Both the position numbers and the translations under genes were made by a program. Under the pieces are notes generated by a model. It was not told where the DNA came from. It did no database searches and saw only the letters and a program-made list of their open reading frames with translations. Of a stretch of 64,000 nt of DNA, positions 47,701 to 57,530 are shown piece after piece (position 1 is the first letter of the stretch; every line of letters begins with the position of its first letter). Source of the DNA: Amoebophrya sp. A120 (Eukaryota > Sar > Dinophyceae > Syndiniales > Amoebophryaceae); the NCBI GenBank assembly GCA_905178155.1, contig CAJINV010000012.1:1306492-1370491 (forward strand). Direction: 5' to 3'.

Positions 47701-50700
47701 GTCTGGGTCTGGAAGATTCCGGAATTTGTCATGCTAGTCTGGCATGACTCTGAACTCTGTATTGCACGGCCGCGAAGAGCTCCTACTCCCTGTCATGCAA
47801 AAACGCTGTTTCTCATGCGAAATACGCAACTCAGAACCATGAGAAAAACTTGTCATGCCTGGCAGCGCATTACAGTGAGCTCACTACTGCCTTCCTTCTT
47901 GAATCACAAGTTTCTAGACCCAGAATGACATATTTGCATTTGATACCGGGAGTCTCAACTTGTAGTCACTATTCCTCGGCATCAGCAAGCCCTCGCGCTG
48001 GTCCTTCTGGCCGTTTTTCGTTGATGCTTGTTTCGAGGCGGCTTTACCCTGCTTGTTCGCCGCTCCAGCCTCCTCCTGCAGGTGCACGTGGTTATCCAAC
48101 AGAAACGGAAAGGTCGCACTTTTGTAATGCAAAAATGAATACACGAACAAAATCTGTATTGCACATCCGAAACAGTACGCTATGGGGTCACCTATAACAT
48201 ATGTGTCGTGCTTAGTTTTGCATTACAAACGTGATCGGTTAGCGTTTTTCTGTGGGATAGTGCCACTTGAGGCAGAAAACGAAGTCCACCGCGTTGGTCT
48301 TTTGCCGCATCGTTTTATCCCACAGAAACGCACACCCAGAGCACCATCTTTTTTATATCTTCTACGAAAGTATAGCGGCTTCTGTCTGTGTTATTTCCGC
48401 ATTACAGTTGTCTCCACGCATGTTGAATGTGCACAGGTTTTCGTCCATCTTATCAGCATGATCACAAAGCTTAACTTTTTTACTGTGCGAGAAATAAGTA
48501 CTTTGTGCCCGAAAAACATCAGCAACTCAAAGCTCTTGCGTTTTTTTTCTAGGTATTCATAGGTGTGCTTTATTTTTTTCTTTGCATACATCTCCAGCTT
48601 CACCTCCTCCTTGGTAAAGCTCCACTTCATTGGCTCCCGCAGCTCGGGGGAGAGAAACTGTTATCATATGCAAAAACGCACCCACCCCATAGTCAAGTTG
48701 GGAACGTAGCAACACAAGTCCAGAAGTTTTGGGAGCCACGCATGACAAGTTGCAGTCCGTAGTGTAGTGCATGTTAGCAAGGACAGCCGCATCCCAAATC
48801 CATGTGCTTATCCTGTTTGCAGCATTACAAATGCCGTTAACACGGTTGGAAATGCCTCCCTTGGGGACGCGCATTGCAGATGTTGCTGCAATTGCAAATC
48901 TGCATGACAGCGCTGGGGTGTTTATGTACTGGAAAAGACCAAATTTAAAGCACAGAGAAATTTCGAATTTTCAGAAAGGAATCGAGAGGAGAACGAACTA
49001 CGACAAGAAGAGAAACGCATATGCTATGTGGCCACTGTAATTTATTTATTTAGTGACAGCGCTGGGGTGGGGACGTTTTTAAACAGGATAACTGTTCCTC
49101 ATTGCTCATTTGAATCTGCTGCTGCAGCACCGCCTGTTGCTGGAGCAGGGCTTGGATCTTATACCAGTGCACAACTACTCCCCCTCGTTCTCATTTCTCA
49201 TGCAAAATACCAAATCCACGCTTTCCCTCCTGTCACTATTATGCATGACAAATTCTGGTAGCCCAAATAGCACTACACTCCAGCGATAAAAATCTGTCAT
49301 GCAAAACCGGCACTCTTGCTGATGCTTGTATTGCCTGATTCACGCTATACACATAAGGGAGAGCAGCAGGGGGAGTTGTGCAGTGTGATAGATCTGCGCG
49401 GGGTTGTACAGAGTCGGGTTCGATTGCGCTTGCGTCAACAGCATGGAATTCTGCTGGAGCTGCAAAATCTGCTGTTGCTGAAACTTCGCGGCGGACAGGT
49501 GCCAGTACGCCTTCATGGTGATTCGCTTGGACTGGAATTTGGGGTGCAGGTGCCGCGCGATCAGGCCGAGCGCCCGCTGCCGGTAGTCCTTCAGGTCCAG
49601 CAACAGCTCCCGGTACTCCTTGATGTCCAACAGGGGCTGAGATTTGTCGTACCAGACCCCCCGGGCGAGGGCCAGCGGAAGCTTGGAAGACACGATGCCC
49701 TCGCAGATCAGCTTGTACAGGCTGTTGGGCAGCATCTCGCCAATCACCGCCGAAAAATCGTAGGGAATCTGGTATTTTTTTCAAATTAATACTTATGAAA
49801 AAATATAGCAATTTATTCGTGATTTTTTGTCATCCTCAACTTAAAATTCACCTTCACGCGAGTCGTGGGTCGTGTAAGTAATAAAAGAGAAAGGCGCAGC
49901 TCCTGGGTAAATAATGTGTAGTTGCTGGTCGTTGTGTAGTATCAACTGCAAAAGTGTCTGGGTCTGGAAGATTGCAACTTGTCATGCTGTTTTTGGACTC
50001 TAAAACAATTTGCATTGCATGACCAGCAAGAGGAGCGCAAGAATTTGTGCTACACGGACAGGGCATTTCTCATGCGGAAGGTGCATCAGGAAGGGTTCTA
50101 AAAATCTGTAATGCTAGGGCATACATCACAGACAATCATGGGTCTAGAGAAATATGCATGACAAATCTCGCATTCTTCCAGACCCTGAAATTTTTGCATT
50201 TGATATGTAGTGGTACCTTTATCAGCTCCAGGGATTCGTAGTCGTCTTTTTCACTCACGTCCCCATTCCGATTGCCGTTGACCGCCTGTTATCCAGTGCA
50301 AAAGCATCGCACTCGTAGTACTAATTGCAATTATGCATTACAAATCTTCATCCCAAGGTGAAACAGCATGACAAATTCCATTTGTCATGCTGAGGGAATT
50401 TCTAATGCAATTACTACTTGTACGATGCTTTTGCAATTCATATCTGTCGCAAGGTGCTTTTGTTGACGCACTGCGACAAGGCCATCACCGAGTTGGTTTG
50501 TACGTTCCACACCGGCCCGTGCTTTATCAAAACCTTGCAGGTGCAGTACCCCTCGATGTGGTCGTTTTTCATCTCCTCCGTTGTATCGCAAAGAAACAGC
50601 AGGCTGCAGCTGCATAATATATATGCTACGTTCTTTATTCTCATGCAAAAATGATCACTGCACAGATAAATCTCCTGTCCTAGGAGCTTTTACGCATCCA

Positions 50701-52672
50701 ATATTTGCATGTATTACAAGCAGAACTCTGCCAACTCTACTTTTCTGTACGATACGTCGGAAACGTTTCCAGCCAGTTCACCAGCGGGGCGTGCTTTATG
50801 ATCACCACTGCGGCCTCGAAGTTAAAACGCGAGTTGCCGCCGATGTTCTGCATGGCGTTGCTCTGCTGCTGTATGTACTGGTCCTGGTTCAAAAAGGGGT
50901 AGGTGAGGCAGTACTCCGTTCCCGCCAGCATGCACGCATCCACGAACTGCGGCAGGGTGATTTGCCACTTGTTCAATATTACATCGAGCCCGAGCCAGTC
51001 GAAGGTTTGCTTGCCGAAATCAATGTGGATGACGCACTTCTCGATTCCGTACAGAATCTGTATGACAGTGCAGCACAAGAACCCCCGCCCTTGCGCTCCC
51101 TCATTCGTCATGCAAAAAGCCAAATTTTGAACTCTGACCCTTTTGACGATGAGGATGATGGCCGTGTTTCCATTACAAGTTCCTTCTAGATGAGCAGCCC
51201 AAACTGCACTACTGTTCGGGCCGTGCTGTGGGTTTGTCATGCAGTAGAAGCATGCATCCTTTCTGTCACTCCTGCTGCTCGTCCAGAAGATGTTGCCCAA
51301 ATAATACGAAGGAGGGAAGTACAAAAGTTCTTGTGCACTCTGATAAGCAGCCCGGGCGGCCCGTATCCCACGAAAAAAAGCTGGCAGGTCATATTTGTAA
51401 TGCAAAAATAAATAAATACACAAAAAAATCTGTATTGCATATCCGAAACAGCATGCTAGGGGGCCGCCCATGGCAAGTTCTTCTGTGTATTTATTTTTGC
51501 ATTACAGATACGCCCTGCCAGCTTTTTTCTGCGTGATAGCCCGAACACGCTGTTAATCAGCCCCTGTTCGGCGAAGTGGGCGAGCTGCGCACCCGCAAAG
51601 TAGGGCGCTTGGAAGCAGTCGTAATTTTTTGCCTTGAGGTATGACAGTGCACTACCCCCCCTTCCCCTCATTTGTCATGCAAAATACCCAATCCACCCTT
51701 GGCCCCTTGGCATTGTTTGCATGACAAGTTCTGGTAGCCTAAATAGCACCACAATCCAGTGTAAATCTGTGATGCAAAACCGGCACTCTCTCTGATGCTT
51801 GTATTGCCACTCATGCTATACAAATGAGGGGGAGGGGGAGTTGTGCACTGTCATATCAGGTGGTGGTAGAGAAAGTAGACAAAGTCCGAATTTATTCGAC
51901 TGGTGGACACCGCAAAGCACTTCTGCGCCTCGGAACGCTGGCCCTTCGCGAGGCAATTCCACGCGCGATCCATTTGCGAGTCCAGCCTGATAAAGAGGTT
52001 CTTGACAGTGTAGTAAATTCAAGGTTCTATAGCAAGGAAAAAGTTCTTTGTCACGCTTGGATAGGACAGCGTCAACTACATATGCCCATGCGTAGTAAAC
52101 GGACTGGTTTCCAATAAAAGCAAAGTACTAAAGTACATCCGTTCTTATTATACCTGTGTATGTACATCTGCTGTTGTGCCGGCGGGGTCATTCCTTGAAA
52201 CACAAACAGCGGCTTTATCCCTTTCCTCTCGAAGTTCTGCAGCTTGGATATGCAAAGTACAAAAGTGGGGCTCTAAATTTCGTGCCAGTTTTGGCGAAGT
52301 TGCATCACAAGCTACGTGACCTTGATTTTTTGACATGCGCGGAATGCTAGGCTTGTCCTCTTGCGAATAAGATCATGCACCGCACAACTAGTAAACTTGT
52401 GTGTAAAAAAGATGCACCCGTAGTAGAATATTTTTCATCCCGAAGGACCGACCCCCTTGTTCTTTTGCAGCTGTGATACCCTTGTCCACAAATCCGAATA
52501 TTCCGGGTGGCACGCCCCCAATCGCGTCGGCAAAGGGGTCCTTGAGCGCCTGAATTGACCGCAGCCAAAACACTGCGTCAATGCCCATGCGGAAGCCGGA
52601 CAGCTTCCCCAGCTGTTCTTGCTTGATCATGTGCTGATCCGAAAGGTGGGACTGCAGGTGCCGCACTCGCAT
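44722..52672 (-). CDS. MKT1: MKT1-like post-transcriptional regulator (XPG/PIN fold)
   Basis: MKT1 proteins resemble inactive FEN/XPG nucleases and regulate mRNA through RNA-binding partners. The start ATG 52672 gives MRVRHLQSHLSDQHMIKQ and GFRMGIDAVFWLRSI, then KGIKPLFVFQGM (52255-52155), YDCFQAPYFAGAQLA, SVFGPPGLLLYGIEKCVIHI and LPQFVDACMLAGTEYCLTYP, in MKT1 order. The C-terminal MKT1 domain is covered by DFSAVIGEMLPNSLYKLIC, LSAYCHFMVLENLDLL and CLGIICNFFLTYEGDVTEF. About 24 exons run to 44722, with sixteen introners, the densest gene here. Exons 51346-51363 (18 bp) and 45855-45897 (43 bp) are micro-exons. GT-AG introns also occur (for example donors near 48502 and 52154). Joins near 52480-52255, 49900-49770, 48500-48330 and 46855-46260 are uncertain. 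The AG just before ATG 52672 could accept a spliced leader. Confidence 0.8.
44747..45009. mobile_element. Introner family I, 263 bp
   Basis: The target repeat TCCGT is perfect. Excision joins YER|RAES near the MKT1-like C-terminus. Confidence 0.9.
45074..45400. mobile_element. Introner family II, 327 bp
   Basis: Flanks TCCGC and CTCGC match poorly, perhaps from later changes. Removal of element plus 5 bp still gives ERRA|EQGG. Confidence 0.85.
45700..45854. mobile_element. Introner family V variant, 155 bp
   Basis: Ends TATCGCTACAGAAAG and its partner carry an extra GCTAGC-containing segment. Flanks are GGGAG and GGAAG, one mismatch. Excision joins FPLP|RACL. Confidence 0.86.
45898..46049. 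mobile_element. Introner family IV, 152 bp
   Basis: The right end reads CTA. The target repeat GTGGT is perfect. Excision joins KNH|LQYP. Confidence 0.9.
46908..47169. mobile_element. Introner family I, 262 bp
   Basis: The target repeat GCTCC is perfect. Excision joins ETWE|PAVP. Confidence 0.92.
47445..47585. mobile_element. Introner family IV, 141 bp
   Basis: The target repeat AACAC is perfect. Excision joins MTVL|GNVL. Confidence 0.92.
47685..47945. mobile_element. Introner family I, 261 bp
   Basis: Flanks are CCAGG and CCGGG, one mismatch. Excision joins LRLP|AEAD. Confidence 0.9.
48093..48259. mobile_element. Introner family V, 167 bp
   Basis: Flanks GTGGT and GTGCC match at three positions. 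Excision joins LKWH|VHLQ in frame. Confidence 0.85.
48662..49090. mobile_element. Introner family VI, 429 bp, enlarged
   Basis: The target repeat ACTGT is perfect and excision joins NEEQ|FLSP. The extra length comes from an internal stretch of about 150 bp bracketed by two copies of GACAGCGCTGGGGTG (near 48905 and 49055). Confidence 0.9.
49160..49390. mobile_element. Introner family III, 231 bp
   Basis: The target repeat GATCT is perfect. Excision joins PAQI|QALL. Confidence 0.92.
49940..50205. mobile_element. Introner family I, 266 bp
   Basis: The target repeat TGTAG is perfect. Excision joins KVPL|HNDQ, if translation runs through the nearby GTACCA rather than using it as a donor. Confidence 0.9.
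50290..50442. mobile_element. Introner family IV, 153 bp
   Basis: Flanks are CCTGT and TCTGT, one mismatch. Excision joins LRQ|TVNG. Confidence 0.89.
50584..50754. mobile_element. Introner, diverged family V, 171 bp
   Basis: Ends TATCGCAAAGAAACAGC and TATCGTACAGAAAAGTA are clear relatives of family V. Flanks are CGTTG and CGTCG, one mismatch. Excision joins TFPT|EEMK. Confidence 0.85.
51061..51345. mobile_element. Introner family III, 285 bp
   Basis: Flanks ATCTG and AGCAG are worn. Excision joins GLL|LYGI in a conserved MKT1 segment. Confidence 0.85.
51364..51538. mobile_element. Introner family V, 175 bp
   Basis: The target repeat GCCCG is perfect. Excision joins SVFG|PPGL. It lies 18 bp from the family III element. 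Confidence 0.93.
51640..51855. mobile_element. Introner family III, 216 bp
   Basis: Flanks are TGAGG and TCAGG, one mismatch. Excision joins HHL|KAKN. Confidence 0.9.
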
Positions 52673-53198
52673 CTTGCCTTCGCTTTGTCGTGGATTTCTA
52701 CTTTATTTTCCTGTTCGACGATCCCAGCACGAAGGCCGCAGGTAGCGGCAGAGTCGTTCTTGCGCACCACGACCACGCGAGAAAGTTGTGAGAAGCGTCT
52801 GCCGCCCCCGGTCGAGAGAAAATCTGCGTCAAAAGCTTCGTGCTCGCTACGGGAGATTAGTTTGAGAAGCGTGCGGCGCGATCTTATTCCCCGAACCGCT
52901 GTTGCCACGTACAGGGAATAAACCTGAGACGGTTCTTAGACAAGTACAATCTCGGGAACAAAAAGATTCTTGTTTATTCGTCGGTCCTGACAGTAGTAGA
53001 GCCCGAATCTTTATCTTCCCATACTGGACGCTTGGCACCGCAAGTCTCGACGCCGCACTTTCGACCTTCGCTGTTCGGAGAAAAGTCTTTCCACCCGAAG
53101 CTGCCTCGAAGTTTTCGCCTGCTCTCCCCGACGACAATCTCCAACCGCGATCGTTGTTCTGCCCGGAGACGTCGTTGACGTTCTACTTCCCGCTTGTT

Positions 53199-53528
53199 TT
53201 AGTACTCTACTTGCATCTTCTTTTTATCCGGACTAGTACTTCTATGTTCTGTTCTCACCAGCGGCGCGACCTCCCGGAGTAAATATTCGATACGGAAGAG
53301 CGTTGTCCCGCCGGCGCGGGAGATGTGCTCGAAGTGTGTTGTTGAATTGTGGTACTCGCCCGTCTTGATTATTCTTGCAAGAAGATTTTGAATTTGAAGG
53401 GACTCAGCGCCTTCTCGTGGGCCCCCTTCGACGACGTCCAAAATAAATTCGTACGCGGCGACATGTATCGTCAGCAAAAATAAAACAGCGCGGTCGTACA
53501 AATTGTATATTCGGCAGATCGTGGTCAA
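53199..53528 (-). CDS. Possible small protein upstream of MKT1
   Basis: An open frame of 109 codons starting MTTICRIYNLYDRAVLFLL and containing HFEHISRAGGTTLFRIEYLL. The amino-acid mix is reasonable and the strand agrees with the cluster, but I recognise no family and no introner marks it. Confidence 0.3.
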   Translation of the reverse strand: MTTICRIYNLYDRAVLFLLTIHVAAYEFILDVVEGGPREGAESLQIQNLLARIIKTGEYHNSTTHFEHISRAGGTTLFRIEYLLREVAPLVRTEHRSTSPDKKKMQVEY

Positions 53529-56500
53529 AGCTACTTCTCAGGTAGATGGTAGCTAAATTTGCATTAAACCAGCACGCTTCGTTTTTCCGTTACAAGTGAA
53601 GTCTTTGTACGAGCGCAATAGTACTGGTTTTGCGGTGCATAAAGCGAGCTACTCGCGAATTCGGCGCTGCCGGCAAAATGGAGGCGTATCGCTGCTGCTT
53701 GATGCTGTTCGTGTAGTGATGAAGCAGTCTTCTATAATTTCGAGACAAAGCTGCACTTCCGCAAAGTTCCTGGCACTAGCACGCGCAAGTCTCTTTTCAA
53801 CCGCGCCGCGAGGGCGGACCTCCGGCCCCTTGGCTCGCGGTCGTCGCGGTACCCTCCCTAGTTGTGCCTCCCGTCGATAAAAAATAGGCGCTTCGAAGAA
53901 AGGTTGGGCGACTGCTTCTACCGGGCGCGGAAAACGAAAGCCATGCTTTTCTTCTGCATTTTTCCACGTCTACTTCCCGGGTAGCAACGGAAACAGCACT
54001 TGGCCCCTCACATACTTTCTTGTTTTTCCGGCTAAGTACTTGGCTTAAAAAACTCTGTATCACGTCGTGGGCTTGATTTCTATTACTTTTCTATAGCCCC
54101 ACGACACAAGTGCGGGCCTAAAATAGACCGCCTACTGAGATCGATTCCCCGGTCTAGGGTTTTGTAGCAGTTCGACTTTTTGTGGACATAGCTATGGATA
54201 TCAAAAACTACTTGGAAATGGTACAATAGGTGAAATGGCGAAGAAAAAACCAATGGGGCAAAATAGTTTCTAACTTCTTTTTGTCTTTCCGGCAGCTCAA
54301 AATGGTCAAAAGCGGCAAGCAGTGCAGAGGAAAAAAAGTCGTCTTCTACATTTGTTGCACCCCGGATGAGCAGGGCTCGGTTCTTGTGTTGGTAAATTTA
54401 CCACGCTGCAAACATTTAGTATGTTTTATTGGAATGAGAGATTCGGAACATTGATCGCGCGACGAACACCGATGCGATGAAAATGCCGCGCAACTCACAT
54501 CCTGTGAGATGTCGTAGAATCGAATGCGTCGTAGCGTGGAGCGAGTGCTATACTCTCATTTTTGTTTTCTGAAGGGATACGGGCTCGGTCGTTCCAACCA
54601 AGAGCAGCGCGGTGCCAGAGTAAACATAATTTCGTAGGGATCCAGAAGCACCTCTGTCAATGCGTAGCTCGCGGTAGCTCGCGGTAGCTTGCGGCGCCAA
54701 GAAGAATGATCGGGCGAGCGCGCCGTTCGGTGTAGCTCACCAACACCAGCCGAAGCGCCCAATCGAGCCACTCCCGCGGCACCTTTCGAAAAATCCCGAA
54801 AAGCCGCATCCGCCTGCGCGAGCACGACTACAGACACCGCCGCCGGGCGATTTGCCTGTGGCTGCGCGCCCTCTTTCTATCCGCCGGCGCCGATCTGATC
54901 GGCCCTTGCAGTATAGCGCGAAAAATCCCAGGCGCCGCACGCGGTCGGGCTGCAATGGATAGGCCGCGGGGCCCGGCTAAAAGTAGCGCGGACCGAAGGC
55001 ACGGGCGCCCGCTGATTTTATGCCTCCCCTTCCGCGCAGGCGGCCAAGGCCGCCCCTGCGAAAGTGCGGAGGAGCGAGAGGGCGCCCCCTTGGTTTGTGT
55101 GCCTCTATGCTGACCACGCAAGCCGATCCCGCCTGGGATAGGATAGGAAGGGTCCCAGCTTAGTGGAGAGGGGGGGGGGGGGATGCGACTGCCCCACCTT
55201 GATCGACGGAGGCCAATGGTCACCCCATAAGATAAGATGGCCCACCCCTGGAGGGCTGGCTGAGTGGTTTTCTTGATTTTAGAAAAATTCTACACAATGC
55301 AAAAGCGTCAGAATTCTTTGACTTAGCAGCTGGAAAGAGCATGAAGGAAACGCACCCAAGTCATCTTTTCTAAGTACGATAGGCTAGAAGTTCAAAGGTA
55401 TTCACCAGATAAGTGAGTTTTCAAAATTTTTGTTTTTTACAATTTTTGGAAAATTACAAAGATACCGCCATAGTGGATTCCTTTGGCTCTTACAGATCAA
55501 GAGGGGGAGCCCAAATACAGATTAAGCATTGCACTGCGGAAAGTCGAATCATATTTCTCGAATAAGTTATCACACAGACATTTTTTAAAAAATTTTCCGC
55601 TTTGACAAATTTGTAAAAAAATATCCTAATTGCAACCAATCTTCATTATAAAGCATAGCACTTGCTTCGTGATTTTGATAAGCAGGATATTTGCGCAGTG
55701 TTTTACTGTGTAAAGTGGCATAATTTCCACAATTTAACATTTTTTAAAAATTTTAAAATTTTTGAAATTCAGAGAAAATCAGCGCGATAGCTTGTTTTTG
55801 GCTTGTACAAGCCACAAAATAAAAACTGGGCGCCAATTATTTAATAATTACGGGAGTAAAGCTGTATACTAAAACTCTTTTTCAGGCAAGAAATTTTTTA
55901 GATTTTTTTGGTATTTTTCGAGGTCGTCTTGTAGGTGCTAAAAATTACGGCCGTGACTTGATTTCCCTAGGCGAAAAAAGTAGAAAGACACAAGAACATA
56001 GATTTTCCATGTTTTACAAAGAGATCTGACCACGTTGTAACGAGTTACAACGAAGATCACAATTTTTTAAAAAAATAACTTGAAAGGAAAAATGGCAAAC
56101 ACTGGCCCACATTTGGAAATGAGGTTAATACATGTGGCCGCATTTTGTGTTTTGAGCTTTATGCTTGGTCTTCTGAAGGCGATGGATGCAGTGTGTGTAA
56201 TGTGTCGTCGTTTTTGCACAAAATATAAAGAGAAAACACTTCTTTCATCCGCGCATTCACTATTGGCCCAGTGCGAGGCCCCTTGCGTGTCCGATCGCCC
56301 TTGCTAGGTCATCAGATACCCCTTGGACCAGCAGGGCCCTGCGCATTACCTACGAAAACACCATGCCAAAATCCCGAAAATGCGCTGGGATCGCGGGCCT
56401 GAAGGACCCGGGTCCGGGCCCGCGTCGCCAAGGCCTCCGCCTTGTCGATCTTGTTCGGGAGGGGCGCAGCGTTTCCCTTGCGCGACGTGGTGCCCAATGG

Positions 56501-57530
56501 CTTCCCTGCTCGGCGTTCGGCTTGCCCCCTGCCCCGCCTCCACACAGGGAGGAGAAACTAGCCGGGCGGCGCGCGCGCGCGCCGGGGGGCCCCGCGCGAG
56601 ATGATGCCACTTTCCCGCATGGCGCAGGCCCGACTCCGGCCCGGGTTGCCCGGATGCGCCTTGCATCGGCGGGCGCCCCGCGTTGCTCTTCCTCGCGGAG
56701 TGGATCTGCGGGGGCCGCCGCGGGGTCGGCCCGCTGGAAGGGGCCGCGATAAAGACTCGCCGCAGCGGAAAACCCCGCGGGCTTTCCAAAATTAAAGAGA
56801 GGCCGGCCTGTGCTGATCTAAACGGCCTCGATTGATCACCCCCCGGGCGTGTTTTACGAGAAAGCCGACGCCCCGCGCGGGTAGACCCGCGCTCATTAAG
56901 CCCCGTGCGCACCCGCGAGCACATGGGCTTCATCTGCGAAGAAGATCTGTCGAAGTCTCCTGTAGCCGGCAGGTTTGCTATTTCCACAAAAACACGAGAT
57001 CCTGCAGCTGAAAGTGTGCCTAACTAGTGGCTGAGCGACGTTCTTCTATTTTCGAGCGGCTTCATTTCGCTTTCTGACCGCCACTCTCTGCCCTCTTCAT
57101 CAACACATTTTATCGAGCTTTTACATCAACACAGCGACGCACCTAGCTTTGATCACCAGTAGGTTTTTTTTTCAAGGTCGCCACCGCTTTTCGCTTTCAG
57201 GCGAGCAGGAAAATATGAAAAAAAATGATTGTATCCACGAGGATCTGACCGGTAGCTAAGTCTGAAGACCTGTAATAAATAAACTGTAGTAGCAAAAAAT
57301 GCCTCACACTTGTAAAGACCCGCGACGGCAAAATTTAAAAGATTCTCCGTGGCCACACTTGAAATAATTAACTACCCCCCGTCCTCCGAGCAATTGTTTC
57401 GCCTTTTGTAGTTCGTCCGCCCTCCTAAACAACAACAACTCATAATCCACCCCACGTAGCGTTGATTTCTACTTCGTTTATTCCATCAGCAAAATAACTC
57501 CCCCTCGCTTTCTGAATCATAGCAAAAAAG
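53529..57530. other. Gene-poor strand-switch region with GC/AT/GC sandwich
   Basis: Left of this region genes are on the minus strand, right of it on the plus strand. From about 54570 to 55240 the DNA is GC-rich (with a 13-G run near 55170), from 55245 to 56280 strongly AT-rich with A/T tracts, and from 56285 to 56960 GC-rich again with a GC alternation near 56570. No introner, introner motif or credible gene is seen; long frames in the GC blocks are composition artefacts. The 57000-57530 part is the 5' flank of the topoisomerase gene. Confidence 0.7.

Noticed and set aside
54828-55223. 131-codon minus frame in the GC-rich block
   Set aside because: Arg/Pro/Gly-rich composition and overlapping frames on both strands are what GC-rich non-coding DNA gives. 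The same holds for the 213-codon frame at 56346-56987.
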